This document shows positions 25,935-41,970 of a stretch of DNA of 64,000 nucleotides, one piece after another; the first letter of the stretch is position 1, and each line of letters begins with the position of its first letter. Both the position numbers and the translations under genes were made by a program. Source of the stretch: Incurvaria masculella (lineage: Eukaryota > Arthropoda > Insecta > Lepidoptera > Incurvariidae); contig OX335653.1 of the NCBI GenBank assembly GCA_946894095.1, positions 9,057,001 through 9,121,000 on the forward strand, given 5' to 3'. The notes under the pieces were generated by a model. The model was not told the origin of the DNA. It made no database searches and saw only the letters and a list, made by a program, of their open reading frames with translations.

Positions 25935-26293
25935 TTTATGTTACTGGACATGGATGGCTGATGCCGAACTGACCATCAGATATTAGCCTAACACACCACA
26001 TGGGAACTAGGTGCCATGCCAGGACCCTCCTTATATTGCTCGGTTACATTGAACTGGATAGAAAACATGGACAATTTTCATTCGATGCGATGGTACCAAC
26101 CCGGGCGGGATTACATGGATTCCGAACCATGGAGCAGCTCGCATTCGCATTGCAATGCGAAAGACGAAATGCATTTATCCAAATCAGAATGGGGAAGAAA
26201 ATTGTGCATAAACGGGGCGAGGATTTGAACCCAGGCCTCTGGTATGCTAGGCAAGTCCCCGCGCCACTAAAATCTACTAGGCTACGATCTGTT
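25935..26293 (-). repeat. SINE copy
   Basis: Starts TTACTGGACATGGATGGCTG and contains TGCCAGGACCCTCC and GGTACCAACCCGGGCGGGAT. Its right end carries the tRNA-like head with GGATTTGAACCCAGG (box B region on the - strand) and GCGCCACTAAA. Confidence 0.7.
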
Positions 26294-27229
26294 GTTGTAT
26301 TAGTCTTCCATTTTATTAATTATTTTAATAAAAAATAAGAAACTTTTCCTATACTCACTAACTGATTTAATTTGGGATATTTTTGTAGTCCCAGAAATAT
26401 CAAATTTGGCATGTAGGTATAGTTTTCATAAAAACTTAAGGAAAAAGGACCAGACGACAATGGAATAACGTGTATTTATGTATACAATTAAAAATGTAAT
26501 ATATTTATGTAATATTAACGCAAAGGTTATTTCATTGTTGACTGGTTTTTTACCCCTTATATAAAAATCGACCTTTTTCTTATATAAAAATCGTCAGCGC
26601 AAACCGAACCAGACAAAAAAATATGGAACTTGTGTGAATGTGGACGTTTCTGGAAGCTTATGGAATAATGAAATTATTTCCATGCCAATTGTCTTACTTT
26701 TTTTTTAGTAATCCTCTTTGATTTAAATAAATATTGTAATTTTTTTACACGAACTCTCATTTTTGACCCTTTATTTCCGAGATTATATGGATAATTTGAA
26801 TCCTATTTTTTCAAGTTGTCTGTCATTTATAATTTATTAGAAAATCGCTGATAAAATGCCTAGAGTTAGTTATTTTACAAATTAAAACTTTAATAACTTA
26901 AAAACTATTGATTTTAGACCCCCATTTCACTGGACCAAGTAAGCTCTAGAATTACCACTTTTGAAGGAATGTATCGAATTACCAAACACCCTGTATATAT
27001 TTCAAATTAAATTGATTACAAGCGTAGGTAGGTATTGTAGCGACCGTTATCACTTTCTACATAGAGCTGCTACTTTCAACATTTCAATACATGCATAGAA
27101 GCTTAGCTTAGCATAGCATAGCTAGCATGTCAGTACACGGCAAGCAAATAAAACATGTACATTTCAAATGCAATGCATTAAAAAATGTCATAGTGATGCC
27201 TTATGGGCCTTTATTATTTTTATTATTTT
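26294..27229. other. intergenic, no gene recognised
   Basis: AT-rich. A stretch near 26880-27000 ending AAACACCCTGTATATAT looks like the end of a dispersed insect repeat, but no family can be assigned. Confidence 0.35.
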
Positions 27230-27630
27230 TATGCGACCTGACATGGATGGCTACAATACCACAGACCTACGGTTATGATATTAGCTCAATACACCACATT
27301 CCCTAAGGAATTAGGTGCCATGCCAGGACCTTCCCTTTATGAGCACGGCTACATTGAACTGGATGGAAAACACGGACAATTTTTCATTGCCGCTTCGACC
27401 ATCTTTTCATCCAATGCGATGGTACCAACCCGGGCGGGCTTAAGCCCTACCACCTAGTAGGGGAAGGGGACCTACAGTTTTACACGGATTCCGAACCATG
27501 GAGCAGCTCGCATTCGTGACGAAATGCACTTATCGAACTCGGAAAGAGAAAGACAGTGGTGCAAGTCGGAATTGAACCCAGGCGTCTGGAACGCTAGGCC
27601 TGTCCCCGCGCCACTAGGCTACTAGGTATA
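27230..27630 (-). repeat. full-length SINE copy
   Basis: Most complete copy in the window. From the right (5' of the element): CTAGTGGCGCGGGGACAGG, box B-like GGTTCAATTCC region, GAGCTGCTCCATGGTTCGG, CTACCACCTAGTAGGGG, GGTACCAACCCGGGCGGGC, CTACATTGAACTGGATGG, ATGCCAGGACCTTCCC. Confidence 0.75.
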
Positions 27631-29332
27631 TTATTAGCGGTGTAACTTAGTAGTTACTATCATTCGTATAAATGAAGGGTAAACATCATAAAATGGAGTA
27701 ATTGCCAAGCCAATTAATTGTCAACTTCTTCAACTAATATTATTGAGATATGGTATTATTAGATAGTGTATATACATATATATATATATAGGTAAGATTT
27801 GGTAACTTTTTTAAATGATGATATTTTTTTGTGTGATCTTGCTCACAAATAAATACATTACGTATTCATTTCTAAGATCGCCCTGAATAACAGTTCCCTG
27901 CAAATGTGCATAGTCCTGCTTACTTCCGTTCGATCTTATTATTTCTTCCCGAGGCATTCTGTTCTTGTAAATACGCTTCACATTTAAATAATATTCGTAA
28001 ATTATGCTAATAAGAACTCTGCATCAACTTATCACCGGCTATAGGAACGGTTACTAACCATGAACATTCTGATAAAACATTGTATTAGAACAGAACTTTT
28101 TGGGACTGTTTAGTAGGTATCCATTCCATATCCGGAAAATTAAGCCCATTCGCAAACCGAACGGTGTTTTTTTGTCATATGCGTGTACGTCAATGCATCC
28201 GCCGGTCACGTGGTCTATCCACCGGTATCGGGGCCAGGTATGCGCCGGGACCAGCGCTGATATGATAGGAAACCACAATGCACTTACACAACCAGTCCGA
28301 CACCACTCCGACGTATGTAGGTGTAGCTACCCAACCAACGCCGATACCGCATAATGTCCATTAAGATAAGTCTTAAAATACCTAACCACCGGTACAGTAC
28401 GTCTTGCCTATTTTGATAGAACCGAAAGGTAAGGTCGGGAAGTGTCAGAATAGTTTCAAATAGTGCATAACTCCACCGCGCTAGTCAAAATACACATTCT
28501 TTTTCTTTTAATTCTAACACCCAGAATACTTTAGATTACAATGGTTTGAGAGCAACCTCAACAAAAAAGTATTAATAAGAACCCTATAAAATGAGGTTCT
28601 GCCAACACCTAGAACCAAATATTGCTTAAGACTGTCGCGGGGCTCTGACATTTGAATTTTTTAAGAATTTATTTCTTGGCCAAGGCACATTTTTGCACTC
28701 CTTAAAATGTACGAATTAAAATAACGAAATTGTCTTCTACGCCCTAACGGTTCCCTACCCGTTAATGACCGTTAAAATATGCAAACTTTTTCTAATGTTT
28801 GTTAGCCAATAATTTTCAATCTAAAAGGTAAATAAAAAAATAAAATATGCAGACGTAGGTATCGACAATACTTTTTAATAATCTGAGTTTCAGCGACATC
28901 TACACTTAAAGCATTGTAATCAGATTTTGAAACTCCAATTAATGAGATAACGGTAAAGTTGTATCCATTAAATTCATAAAATTATCAATATCCAAAAATA
29001 ATCAAAAACCTAGGAAAACAATACGGCATCAATGCATTATTGACACTGAGAATACTAGGTTTTACTTAGATTTTTGCAAAATGTATATTTTGCACGATAT
29101 ATCGATGATGGTAACCGAATTTATATAATAGATGAGAATCTGTCGCAATTGCGTTGTTACTTTTTTTTCAAAAACATGGTCGAATTCCCAGAGAATTGTG
29201 AATAGGTTAGATATGCCCTTAGTCTCGCTGTATTATCGCGCGACAACAAGCGCGCAAGACTAATAAGTTGCGTCGCCTCTCGATCCCACGCTCTCGACCA
29301 AATAATGCGTATACACGTCGGGAAAATTTTAA
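27631..29332. other. intergenic, no gene recognised
   Basis: AT-rich, with a (TA)n run near 27770-27792. ORFs overlapping on both strands at 28054-28354 have no recognisable content. Confidence 0.4.
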
Positions 29333-29600
29333 CAAAAAAAAAGTTAACAAAAAAATAACCGACTTCACCGAAAAAGCACTAAAAAGTAAAAAAGGTATTG
29401 CCATTTTTATAGTTACGATTATTGTTATTTTTTGAGTCGGCGTCAGCCGGGCACGCGCTGCGCCAGTCAAGAGAACCTTGGCTACCTTGGCTGACACCGA
29501 CTCAAAAAATAACAATAATCGTTACTACAAAAATGGCAATTATTTTTTTACTTAATAGTGCTTTTTCTTTGAAGTCGGTTATTTTTTTGTGACAATTTTT
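29333..29600. mobile_element. foldback element with ~100 bp inverted arms
   Basis: Left arm (AAATAACCGACTTCACCG ... TTATTTTTTGAGTCGG) and right arm (CCGACTCAAAAAATAACAAT ... GAAGTCGGTTATTTTTT) are near-perfect reverse complements, each about 100 bp, separated by about 50 bp of GC-richer sequence. Further pieces (GAAGTCGGTTAAAA near 29940, and the arm's inner end near 30275-30316) lie to the right. The ACCGACTTC end is a common motif of lepidopteran dispersed repeats. No coding capacity. Confidence 0.65.
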
Positions 29601-29955
29601 TTATTCGTTTATTTTTAGTGTCTCTAAAGTACACCAACTAATTTGTCCACGTCCTTTCTAATAACAAAAGAATCATCGAAATCGGATGGGGTTATATTGA
29701 GTTATTCGTCCATTTGTCGCGCACATACTTAATACAAATTTAAGATTTTCATGTCACATACATGACAATACAATTTTAAGACTTCTCATATCATTGTCAG
29801 ATCTAAACCAAATAGACCACACGGGAAGCACCAGCTTTCAAATAAAAAATTTTTATCAAAATCGGTTCACCCAGGCGAAAGTTCTGAGGTAACAAACATA
29901 AAAAAAACATACAGACGTATTGAGAACGTCCTCCTTTTTTGAAGTCGGTTAAAAA
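29601..29955. repeat. probable dispersed repeat adjoining the foldback
   Basis: Ends CCTCCTTTTTTGAAGTCGGT, repeating the foldback's outer end, and contains AAAATCGGTTCACCCAGGCG. It may be the internal part of the same larger element. Confidence 0.4.
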
Positions 29956-31384
29956 TGGCGAATCGTTTTTGAAAATATATGTGACCGTGTCAAGACAATA
30001 ATGAGTTGATCAAGTTCCATACATTGCCTGGTGCCAATTTCTTTAGTGAAATTACGAAATCGATAATTTAAAATTTTCCGAAATTTTGCCCATAAAAAAA
30101 ATCATGTGAGAACGTACGTTTTTGTTTTTTTGATAATATGATTTATTTCCATGACCTGCGCCTTTTTGTATAGCGGCAGTATAGGGGCAGCTCAGAGTTA
30201 ATTGATTTAAATGGAAAATATCATATATTAATATATAATATAAATAATATATAATATATAAAATAATATAAAATAATTGCCATTTTTGTAGTTACGATTA
30301 TTGTTATTTTTTGAGTGATATATATATATATAGTCATTGAACAACTAACGTGACAGAACCACAGGAACAAGTAACTGACAATAATAAGTATGTTTGTGTT
30401 CCCACCTGGTGCGTGCCAGCAAGGCTTTTAAGTTGCAATGATTTCTAAGCAAGCAATTTTGTGTTTAATAATACATTGAGTAATGGTAAGTAACTGTTGT
30501 TGTTGATATCATTGCAATGTATAGGTTGGCTAATAAGATGTTTACATTAGTTTAAATTTAGGGACACAATATTGATTAAACCTGTCAATACAAAATCCGA
30601 AAATTAGAACCACTAGAAAATAAAGATTAAATTTTGATCAAAAGACAAAATTGATATTTTTTTTGTAAATACAACTTAAAGATTTGTCATTTCTTACTCC
30701 TTTACAAATGATAAGTTAAATGTATGTTTTAATATTTATCATAATGTTATCAACCGTCATTTTTTATTATACAAAATTATTTTACGACAACTCGCAACGC
30801 GAGCGATTTCGAAATACACGAAGTGACAGAGCCCGTCTTAGCCCACTACTAGCATCTGTTGAAATCATTTATGCAGCTTGTTTGTGACCTAATTGTCACT
30901 TTAAGTTTATAGGTCGACTGAGAGGAAAGGGGGAGGGCAAGTTAGACATAATTCCATCACGTCGCCGGAAACCCGGCGAAATCACAAGACCGCTTAAAAC
31001 TATCGAAATCGTTTTTCAAGCTCTACCGGTTCCCTAAAAGTTCCCAGATTTTAATCAGGAGCTTCATTCTGCGCCTGCATGTTTAATTTTTTTAATTCTA
31101 AAATAAAGGTTAAAAAATTACAACTTTTTTTTATGTTTTAAGCCAAAATTTTCCAATCTAAAAAGTCTTTATTAATAAAATAAAGATTCTGACACTATAT
31201 TTTTCAATCCAAAGTTTCAGAAACCTTGTAAAACATTAACAACATATAAGTAGTTATCACCTATAGTATAGGTAATTGATAGGGTAACTATTATCTTAAC
31301 TATTTGAATCTAAAACCAATGCCACTAGTGACGTTTGATTAACAAAATATTTTATAAAAGATGGCTGCCATGTTTTTTTTTATG
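29956..31384. other. intergenic, no gene recognised
   Basis: Very AT-rich, with an imperfect ATATAATATAAATA block near 30220-30275. No coding or RNA feature seen. Confidence 0.4.
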
Positions 31385-31533
31385 AGACCTGACATGGATG
31401 TCTAATACCACACAACTAACGTTATGATATTAGCCCAATACACCACATTCCCGAAGGAATTTGGTGCCATGCCAGGAGCTTCCCTTTATGAGCACGGCTA
31501 CATTGAACTAAATGGAAAACACGGACAATTTTA
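31385..31533 (-). repeat. SINE fragment
   Basis: Contains GAGACCTGACATGGATG, CCAATACACCACATTCCCG, GGTGCCATGCCAGGAGC and CTACATTGAACTAAATGG; the head is missing. Confidence 0.6.
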
Positions 31534-32339
31534 ATACTATAGTGTTTTAGCATAGCACCTGACATAACATTTTTAAAAGTGATTTTTGCTACCGGTAGCT
31601 GCTTAACGGTAAGCTCCAGTATTGAAGTATCCTTATCAACGAAGAGACTACTACCTATACAGCTTAGAACAATCGTTTATCTACTCTCACATACAACTAC
31701 AAACAGGTTAAAATTAAACACACATTTGTAAAAGCACATTAACAAATTAGTGGCAGGTGAAGGCAAGAAGATGTAGTCAACAATATGTCAGTCAGTGGAC
31801 AAGCAATCGGCTGTCAGCAGGGTGATGCATCGATTGAGAATTATGTTGAAGTGATCGCTGGGATTTTTGTTTGGTTCATTTTGTGTCTAATGTTAATAAA
31901 ATACTGTGAATTATACTGTCAAATACTGTGAAAAAAAAGGAAAAGAAGCTGCTTTAATAATTTAATCTGTGAGTATTTTTTTTACTTAACAACTATGTAA
32001 ATAATACAAGCAAGTTTAGAAAAATTATAGTATTCAAAAAGTTTTGATAAGTGCTCGTCCACACTGAAAGAGCGGTGGCGGTGGTAGAGGCGATAAGGTA
32101 GGGCGAGTTGTTAGCGTTTTTTTTTTGGATAGTTTTTTCGCATCATTTACAAGGATTTATTATTATCATTATAGCTATTTAAAAAAAATATACTTTTAAT
32201 ATTCATTTGTAGAATTCTTCACCTTGTCGTATATGATATATGATGTGTTGTTAGTGCAATGTATTTTAACCATGAATATTGTAAATAACAATTTCAAGTG
32301 TAGTTTACTAGCATATGACTGCTGATTTAAAAGGGAGAA

Positions 32340-32990
32340 CGGCATAACGTATAATATGCAGATCGTATAATGTCATATTTTAACAAAATTTTAAAACCAT
32401 GCACAACGTATAATCGGCAGATCGTATAATCTTATACGTAGTGCATGAAGAAGTCCAAAAAATTAAATTACTTATTTCTCCATGCATAACGTATAATAGT
32501 CACAACGTATAATGTTATGATCTTTATTTAACAAAAAAAGAAAACCATGCATATCATATAATCCTAAAATATTTCATACGATAAGCGCCCTTATCGATAT
32601 AAGATTAAAGATTATACTCGCACGCGACTTTTCGACCGTCTCAATTAGCGTTGTAGCAAATTGTTACTCTTCAACAGATATCGATTCGTAGCAATTTCAG
32701 CCTTAAATGTATCGTTGTTAGGGCGCTTTATGCAGTGCTTCTTGGCATATTATACGTTCTGCATGGTTTTCTTTTTTTGTGAATTCATGTTAGGAATATT
32801 ATACGTTGTGACTATTATACGTTCTGCATGATGCAAAGAGTTTATTTTATTTTTAAACTCATGCACAACGTATAACATTATTTATATTCACAACATTATA
32901 CGTTGTGAATATTATACGATATGCATGGTTTTAATTTTTTGGAAAAAAATACTATTATACGTTGTGAATATTATACGTAGTGAATACGAC
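32340..32990. repeat. inverted-arm array of paired CGTATAAT boxes
   Basis: Thirteen exact copies of CGTATAAT (or its complement ATTATACG). Left arm, one orientation: 32348, 32364, 32407, 32423, 32490, 32506. Right arm, opposite orientation: 32749, 32798, 32814, 32895, 32911, 32954, 32970. Twelve form six pairs whose members start exactly 16 bp apart. The 24 bp pair at 32490-32513 is the perfect reverse complement of 32798-32821, and 32895-32918 equals 32954-32977. Near-matches sit at 32555 and 32869. The arms flank a unique-looking centre (about 32590-32740). It could be a non-autonomous transposon with subterminal repeats or a cluster of protein-binding sites upstream of zen. Confidence 0.75.
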
Positions 32991-33246
32991 TCATTTAAAA
33001 CACAGATGAATAATTAGACTATAAATGAAACATTTTAACGCAAGATTTATGTCTATATAATATTCTCAATAATTTCCTGTCGTGCTTGGTGTCATATGTT
33101 TTCAAATTACTTAAATTTGTCAAAATCATAGAAGAAGGATTTTCTTATGATAACATTGTTTGTTCCTGACAATTCATTATCACCAGATATAAAAGCCATT
33201 AGCACTATAGAGAAAATGATTAGAACTGATAATTTGATCATCTATA

Positions 33247-33270
33247 AGTCAGTCAGTCAGTCAGTCAGCG
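33247..33270. repeat. (CAGT)n microsatellite
   Basis: Five to six tandem AGTC units, directly before an RTE-like fragment. Confidence 0.8.
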
Positions 33271-33282
33271 TGTTTGCGTCCA

Positions 33283-33405
33283 CTGCTGGACATACGCCTC
33301 TCCAATATTTCTCCAGTCCTCCCGGCTCTCAGCGGTACGGAACCACTGCTTTCCGCCGACGCACTTTATGCCGTCGTCCCATCTGGCGGGTGGGACGACG
33401 AAGTA
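33283..33405 (-). repeat. RTE-like LINE 3'-end fragment, copy 3
   Basis: Contains TTTCTCCAGTCCTCCCGGC, CAGCGGTACGGAACCACTGC and TTTCCGCCGACGCAC, as at 17166-17260. It lies 0.45 kb upstream of the zen coding start. Confidence 0.6.
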
Positions 33406-33853
33406 ATGTAAGCGAAAGCCACTCACTCACTCACGCATCATAAATATCTCCGAAACTGCTGAACCTAGAAACCTGAAATTTTGGCGTCCTTTTACGATGA
33501 AAATGTTCATTATGAAAGTATTATTTCAAATTCAATAGTTTGGGAGTAAAATAGGCCAAAATGAACGAAATTTCACAACAAATGTCCTGTACCGCGTTGT
33601 TATGTTTCTCGTTGGATTTTTCAAATTTCATGCGACGGATATGTACCTACTTCTCGCTCGACATCGCTACCGCGCTAGAACTCTAGTGTGTGCTAGCGCT
33701 AATACAACTAGCAGGCTAAGATAAAATTCGGATCCATTTTTCAAATGCAAACATTTGGAAAAAACGAAAACACCAAACTAAAAAAATAACGTTTTTATTT
33801 TTCAGATTAATTACCCGTTTCACCAATTTTATTTTCGAGGCAATAATAAAATA

Positions 33854-37530
<3,677 letters not shown>

Positions 37531-37911
37531 TAAACGGGTGTGATTTCGGAACGAAAATTTCGGTCAAAGGGTTATTCTACGGATCTGTGCTGGACACATG
37601 GAACGGCGCGGCATGGGAAAAATATGATTCATAGAAAACTATAACATACGTGCAGCCACGTAACTTTGGAGTTTCCAGCGCCCACAAATATTTTGATCTT
37701 TAAAGATTTAAGAAAAGCTAAGAAAACTGCCAACTACCTAATCGTGTTTTTGCTTATTAGGAATTGTTTCTACTTAAATAATGTTTACTTATTCTTTAGA
37801 TTTGATATTATGTAAATTATATAATTAGATCACTTTTTCGCCATTGCTGGAAAATTGCAAACAATCTGATATATTTTTTTTATGTATTGATAATTTATTG
37901 TATAAACACGA

Positions 37912-37917
37912 AATAAA
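37912..37917 (+). terminator. likely zen polyadenylation signal
   Basis: AATAAA about 380 nt after the zen stop. An earlier AATAAA overlaps the stop codon itself but would leave almost no 3' UTR. Confidence 0.4.
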
Positions 37918-38898
37918 ATAACAATGAACTAAAGCTAACTTAAATTAATATTAAACAGTCTAACATCTAAAAGTAAAACTTAAATTAAAACTAAAAGTAA
38001 AGAAAAATGTGGATCGGAGAACAATCCCTTGAAATATTGTAGTTATGTCCCGCGTAAGTTTTAAAATACCAATGAAATATGTTGCGTATTTTATATGTTT
38101 GTATGTAATTGTTAGTTGATAAATGTTCACTGTTATACGTTTAAATAACTTCTTTAAACCTAATTTCACAGTGAAATTATGTATAGTAGTCAAAATCTAA
38201 ATTAAAATGACAACTAAAATACATTTCTTGAGTGCAAAGCAAAAATACTTAGAAAAATGTGAACCGTTTACTTCCGAACTTTATCAAATATACATATATA
38301 TTAAAACTTAATTCTATGGAATCCTATCTTTTAATTGTATAGTGAGATTGTGTAGTTGATTTGAGGTCGATAGTTAGCCAAACAGAAATGATGGACGGAA
38401 ACGGCCATAGGCTGTAAAAAAAAATATATATTTTAAAATAAAAGTGAAAAACGTTAATTTATGTTATTAAAAATTGGTGAGAATGTTATTATTTATTTTT
38501 ACTATATTTAAAGAAAATCTGTAAAATCAAATGCAGATAATATAATTTAAAACAATTATTATTTACCCCACAAACCGTCTGTGGCTCAGTGACTCCAAGC
38601 CAGCGGGGATTTGTGGGTCCCCAACAAGACTGATCGGTCGGCGCTGAATTGAGTCCAAGGATGCCAGCAGGTACTGGGGACTACCTTCCCATATGTGGCT
38701 ACAGTTCTATCACCGGCCTTATCTGTGATTTATAAAGAAGAAGTAGGTGTACCGGTGAAAATAGCCTGCTGCAACGGTATAGGATCCCCAGTTCCTGCGA
38801 TAAAACTTTGGCCTTGGCTTCAATAAAACGCCGAAAACTCACGTCTTTGGATATGTTGCAGCCAGTAGGTCCAGGGGTCTTAAAGGGCCCTTATCATT

Positions 38899-39295
38899 AA
38901 TCGACACTTAAGGCTGTTCCGACCCATATAAAGTTGTTTGCACACATAACGCAAAAAGTATTGCACTTTAAGCCACGAATTAATAATAAAAGTTTAATAT
39001 AGTCATATTACTTGCAGCGAAAACAATTTCACAATTTCAGGATTATTGGTTTTGTTACAATTTATTTAAATACGATTTTTATTTAACAGCGCCATCTAAC
39101 GGTGTAAAACATCTAATCGGCAATTACAACGAAACCATTAAACCTGAAATTGTGGATTTGTTTTCGCTGCAACTACTATGGCTATATTTAATATTTTTGA
39201 CGAATTCGTGCCTTTAAGTGCAATACTTTTTGCGTTCTGTGTAATAAAAACATTGTATGGGTCGGAACATCCTTCAAGGGCCTTAAGTGTTGATT
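38899..39295. mobile_element. ~400 bp foldback (MITE-like)
   Basis: Left arm (GACACTTAAGGC, TGTTCCGACCCATA, ACGCAAAAAGTATTGCACTT, TTGCAGCGAAAACAA, ACAATTTCAGG) is repeated in the same order on the opposite strand from 39295 back to about 39130. The arms of about 170 bp meet near a short AT-rich centre containing AGCGCCATCTAACGG. There is no ORF. A transcript through it would form one long hairpin. Confidence 0.6.
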
Positions 39296-40500
39296 ATCTT
39301 GTACGGGTATTGATTGCAAGCTGCTAAGAAAGACCTTTAATATGTGGCCATTAAGCTAATCAGCAGAAGGTGAAAAAGACCCTAAATCTGCTAGATTATC
39401 TAGATTATTTAGGAATCGGGGAGCTGTGACTCACAGATAAATATAATCACTAGATCTTTAAACATAAGTGTTCCTATATTAATTATATTGATGAGTAACT
39501 ATACCGTTTGAGCTACAGGCCCTAAACATAGGTTTGATAAAGGTAGTTCTAATATGGGGCAGGTAAAAATTTCAATACTTTTTTGTGCGACACACAAGAT
39601 TAGTTGCATATACCTAGTATGAGTAATGCCTGACGCATACTTTGGAGGTAGCGTCGGCTTTGGCGGGGTGAGGCGGAGGGGAAGGGAGGCAGGTGGACGA
39701 TTGTGTTGGAGGCTCCATGACCCGTATAAAATAAATCGATTTTTTCAAAATCGTAGAATAATGTGTGGTTTCCGGCGTCATCTAGGGGTCCAACTGCATT
39801 TCTAAAAGATTTGTTACTAGTAGTTCGAGAACCACGTAAAAAATGCGGTATGTAGACATTCCGGACAAATTTGGTGGTGGGTAGGGCATGTCACCTAAAT
39901 CCCATGAACCGTGTTGAGCCAACATAATGACAGTTGGTGTGGTATTTTCACCACCCGTATCCAATCACATAAAAAAACAAGAACATAACTACACATTTAA
40001 CGATTATTATGAACGGATTAGATGATACGGATTCAGAAATTATTCAATACTATGACAATCTCTTTATAAGATAGGTAGGAACTAATGTTAATAAAGTACA
40101 TATTTAATTTAAACTTAAAGATAAAAAACTTCTTCTAAAAGAGCCGAAGCTCCAGCTGTACCTAAAATATTTAGGTCATACTTTTATATTTTTTATTTAT
40201 ATTATGTAATGTTCAATACTTAATTCGCTTTTTTTATTTCTTTTTAAAACGAAATTGTTAAATCAGAATCACGAAATAATCGGAGCCGTGATTTTTTGGG
40301 TCCGCCATTGGAGCCGTAACTGCAATAGTTCGTTAAGATTACTAGATAGGTCGTTAAGGTCCTTTGGTAATCAGAACATAGATGCATTTTTTTATTTCCG
40401 AGCACTAAACTATGGAATCGACTCCTTGGCGAGGTGTGTACACTAAGCCACAGGATAATGTATCACCACTTACTCATTTACATACTTTTATCACATACAG

Positions 40501-40703
40501 CGATAGAACGGTATCCACTTGAAGAGTTCGATGACGAGGAGATCTTATACTGTATTTATAGATATTACTTGGCTAAGCCAGAGTATTTCGATTACGATTC
40601 GATTAGATCGGTTAAGGTTTCATTGTTTGAGAATAAAAAAAATATTACTTTGATAACTAATAACCTTGCTCATCTCAAACATCTTCAACAATTTTTGTTG
40701 AAG
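40501..40703 (+). CDS. orphan exon-like ORF, unknown
   Basis: I do not recognise this sequence. A 203 nt open stretch lies between a plausible acceptor (TATCACATACAG) and a strong donor (GAAG|GTAAGT), phase 1 at the left and 0 at the right. The 67 residues are rich in Asp/Glu at the start (PLEEFDDEEI) and then Tyr and Lys (YRYYLAKPEYFDYD; SLFENKKNI; HLKHLQQFLLK), so it reads more like real protein than the other short frames nearby. No partner exon could be identified on either side; an ATG at 40009 opens a related-looking acidic frame but hits a stop before any donor. It could be a pseudogene exon, a fragment of a transposon gene, or chance. Confidence 0.3.
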
Positions 40704-41802
40704 GTAAGTTCTAAGTGATTAATAAAAAAAAAATCCGATGTTTGGTAGCGTTTTGTTTTCCTTGTTTTCCTCACTAACGATCCTTTTCAGAGAAATATAA
40801 ATATTGTCCATTTTTAAAGAAGGCAATAAATAGTAAGAATTTCAGGGAACCTGTAAATATTCATAGATAAATAAAAAATATATTAATTGCATCTATATTT
40901 ATAAAAACATGCTAAGAGAACATATAATAAATTATTAAATTTAAACAGAATAAATGTATTCCAACGTTATCTTCTCTTGTCATAAACTAATATTGAAACA
41001 ATCAATAGAAACATACAAGCATCATAGTTCCATTTCTTGACTGTTGATCAATGAGTACGATCCATACATCTGCGATGAATCCGATATATGATAAACATAC
41101 TAATACAGCTTTAGTAATTTCTAGTAATTCTTTTTAAAATTCTTTTTAGTAATTTAGCTTCGATCAGAACTCAACCGATTACATATTTTTAGAGTCAAGT
41201 AATGACGTTTTTGGCTATTATTATACATTTGATTACAGAAAAACAACAAATCAACCGTGTTTGTTTACGACTATATTGGTAAACTTATGTATGGCGGGAG
41301 CTATACGAGCATTACAGACACGCAAATAAAATTATTTTTTCTCTCGTCCTTCGATATTTTAACAAGGTAAAATATTTTGCTCCTTCAAAATTAAATAAAA
41401 TGCAATATTACTACTTTTACTTAATTAGTAAATTATTATTACGAATACACTTATATTCATAATTATAATTCTCTAAATAACTAAGAAGTTTCAATTGTAT
41501 ATTTCTATATAGCTCATTTTGCATTTGGTGAAATCGAAGTTCAACCAACATCAGCTAAATTAAGCAACTAATATTATAACATTAATTAATGAAACTACCG
41601 CGTCATATACAAGATGCCTATTTTCTTATAAGTGTGTTTATTTTACGTAGAAATATTTTGAAACCCTCACCCTAATGAGAAATCATAGATTTCACAATAT
41701 TATCTATTTTTCTCAACATAAGAGAGATGAACCATACAATAAAATTAAATAGAAAAGGTAATGCTTAGAACAATTTACAACAAGAAGATTAATTGATACA
41801 GT

Positions 41803-41808
41803 TTTATT
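41803..41808 (-). terminator. likely Shx polyadenylation signal
   Basis: AATAAA on the - strand about 165 nt after the Shx stop codon. Confidence 0.4.
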
Positions 41809-41970
41809 GATAAAAGGTTATTTAATGTATTTAGAGATATAATAAATAATAAATAATTACTAATTAAATCTAATTGTAATAAATTATCAGTCTTAAGTAC
41901 TAAGTTAAAGCGCTCGTTGCAGACATATATCTTACAATAACAATTGCAATGAAAAAGTCATTCTTGTAAC

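Noticed and set aside
27560..27630. tRNA gene (cloverleaf-like with box A/B)
   Set aside because: No full cloverleaf or acceptor stem, and the sequence is the head of a dispersed SINE present in many copies.
33247..33270. CRISPR-like or regulatory tandem repeat
   Set aside because: A simple tetranucleotide microsatellite without spacers.
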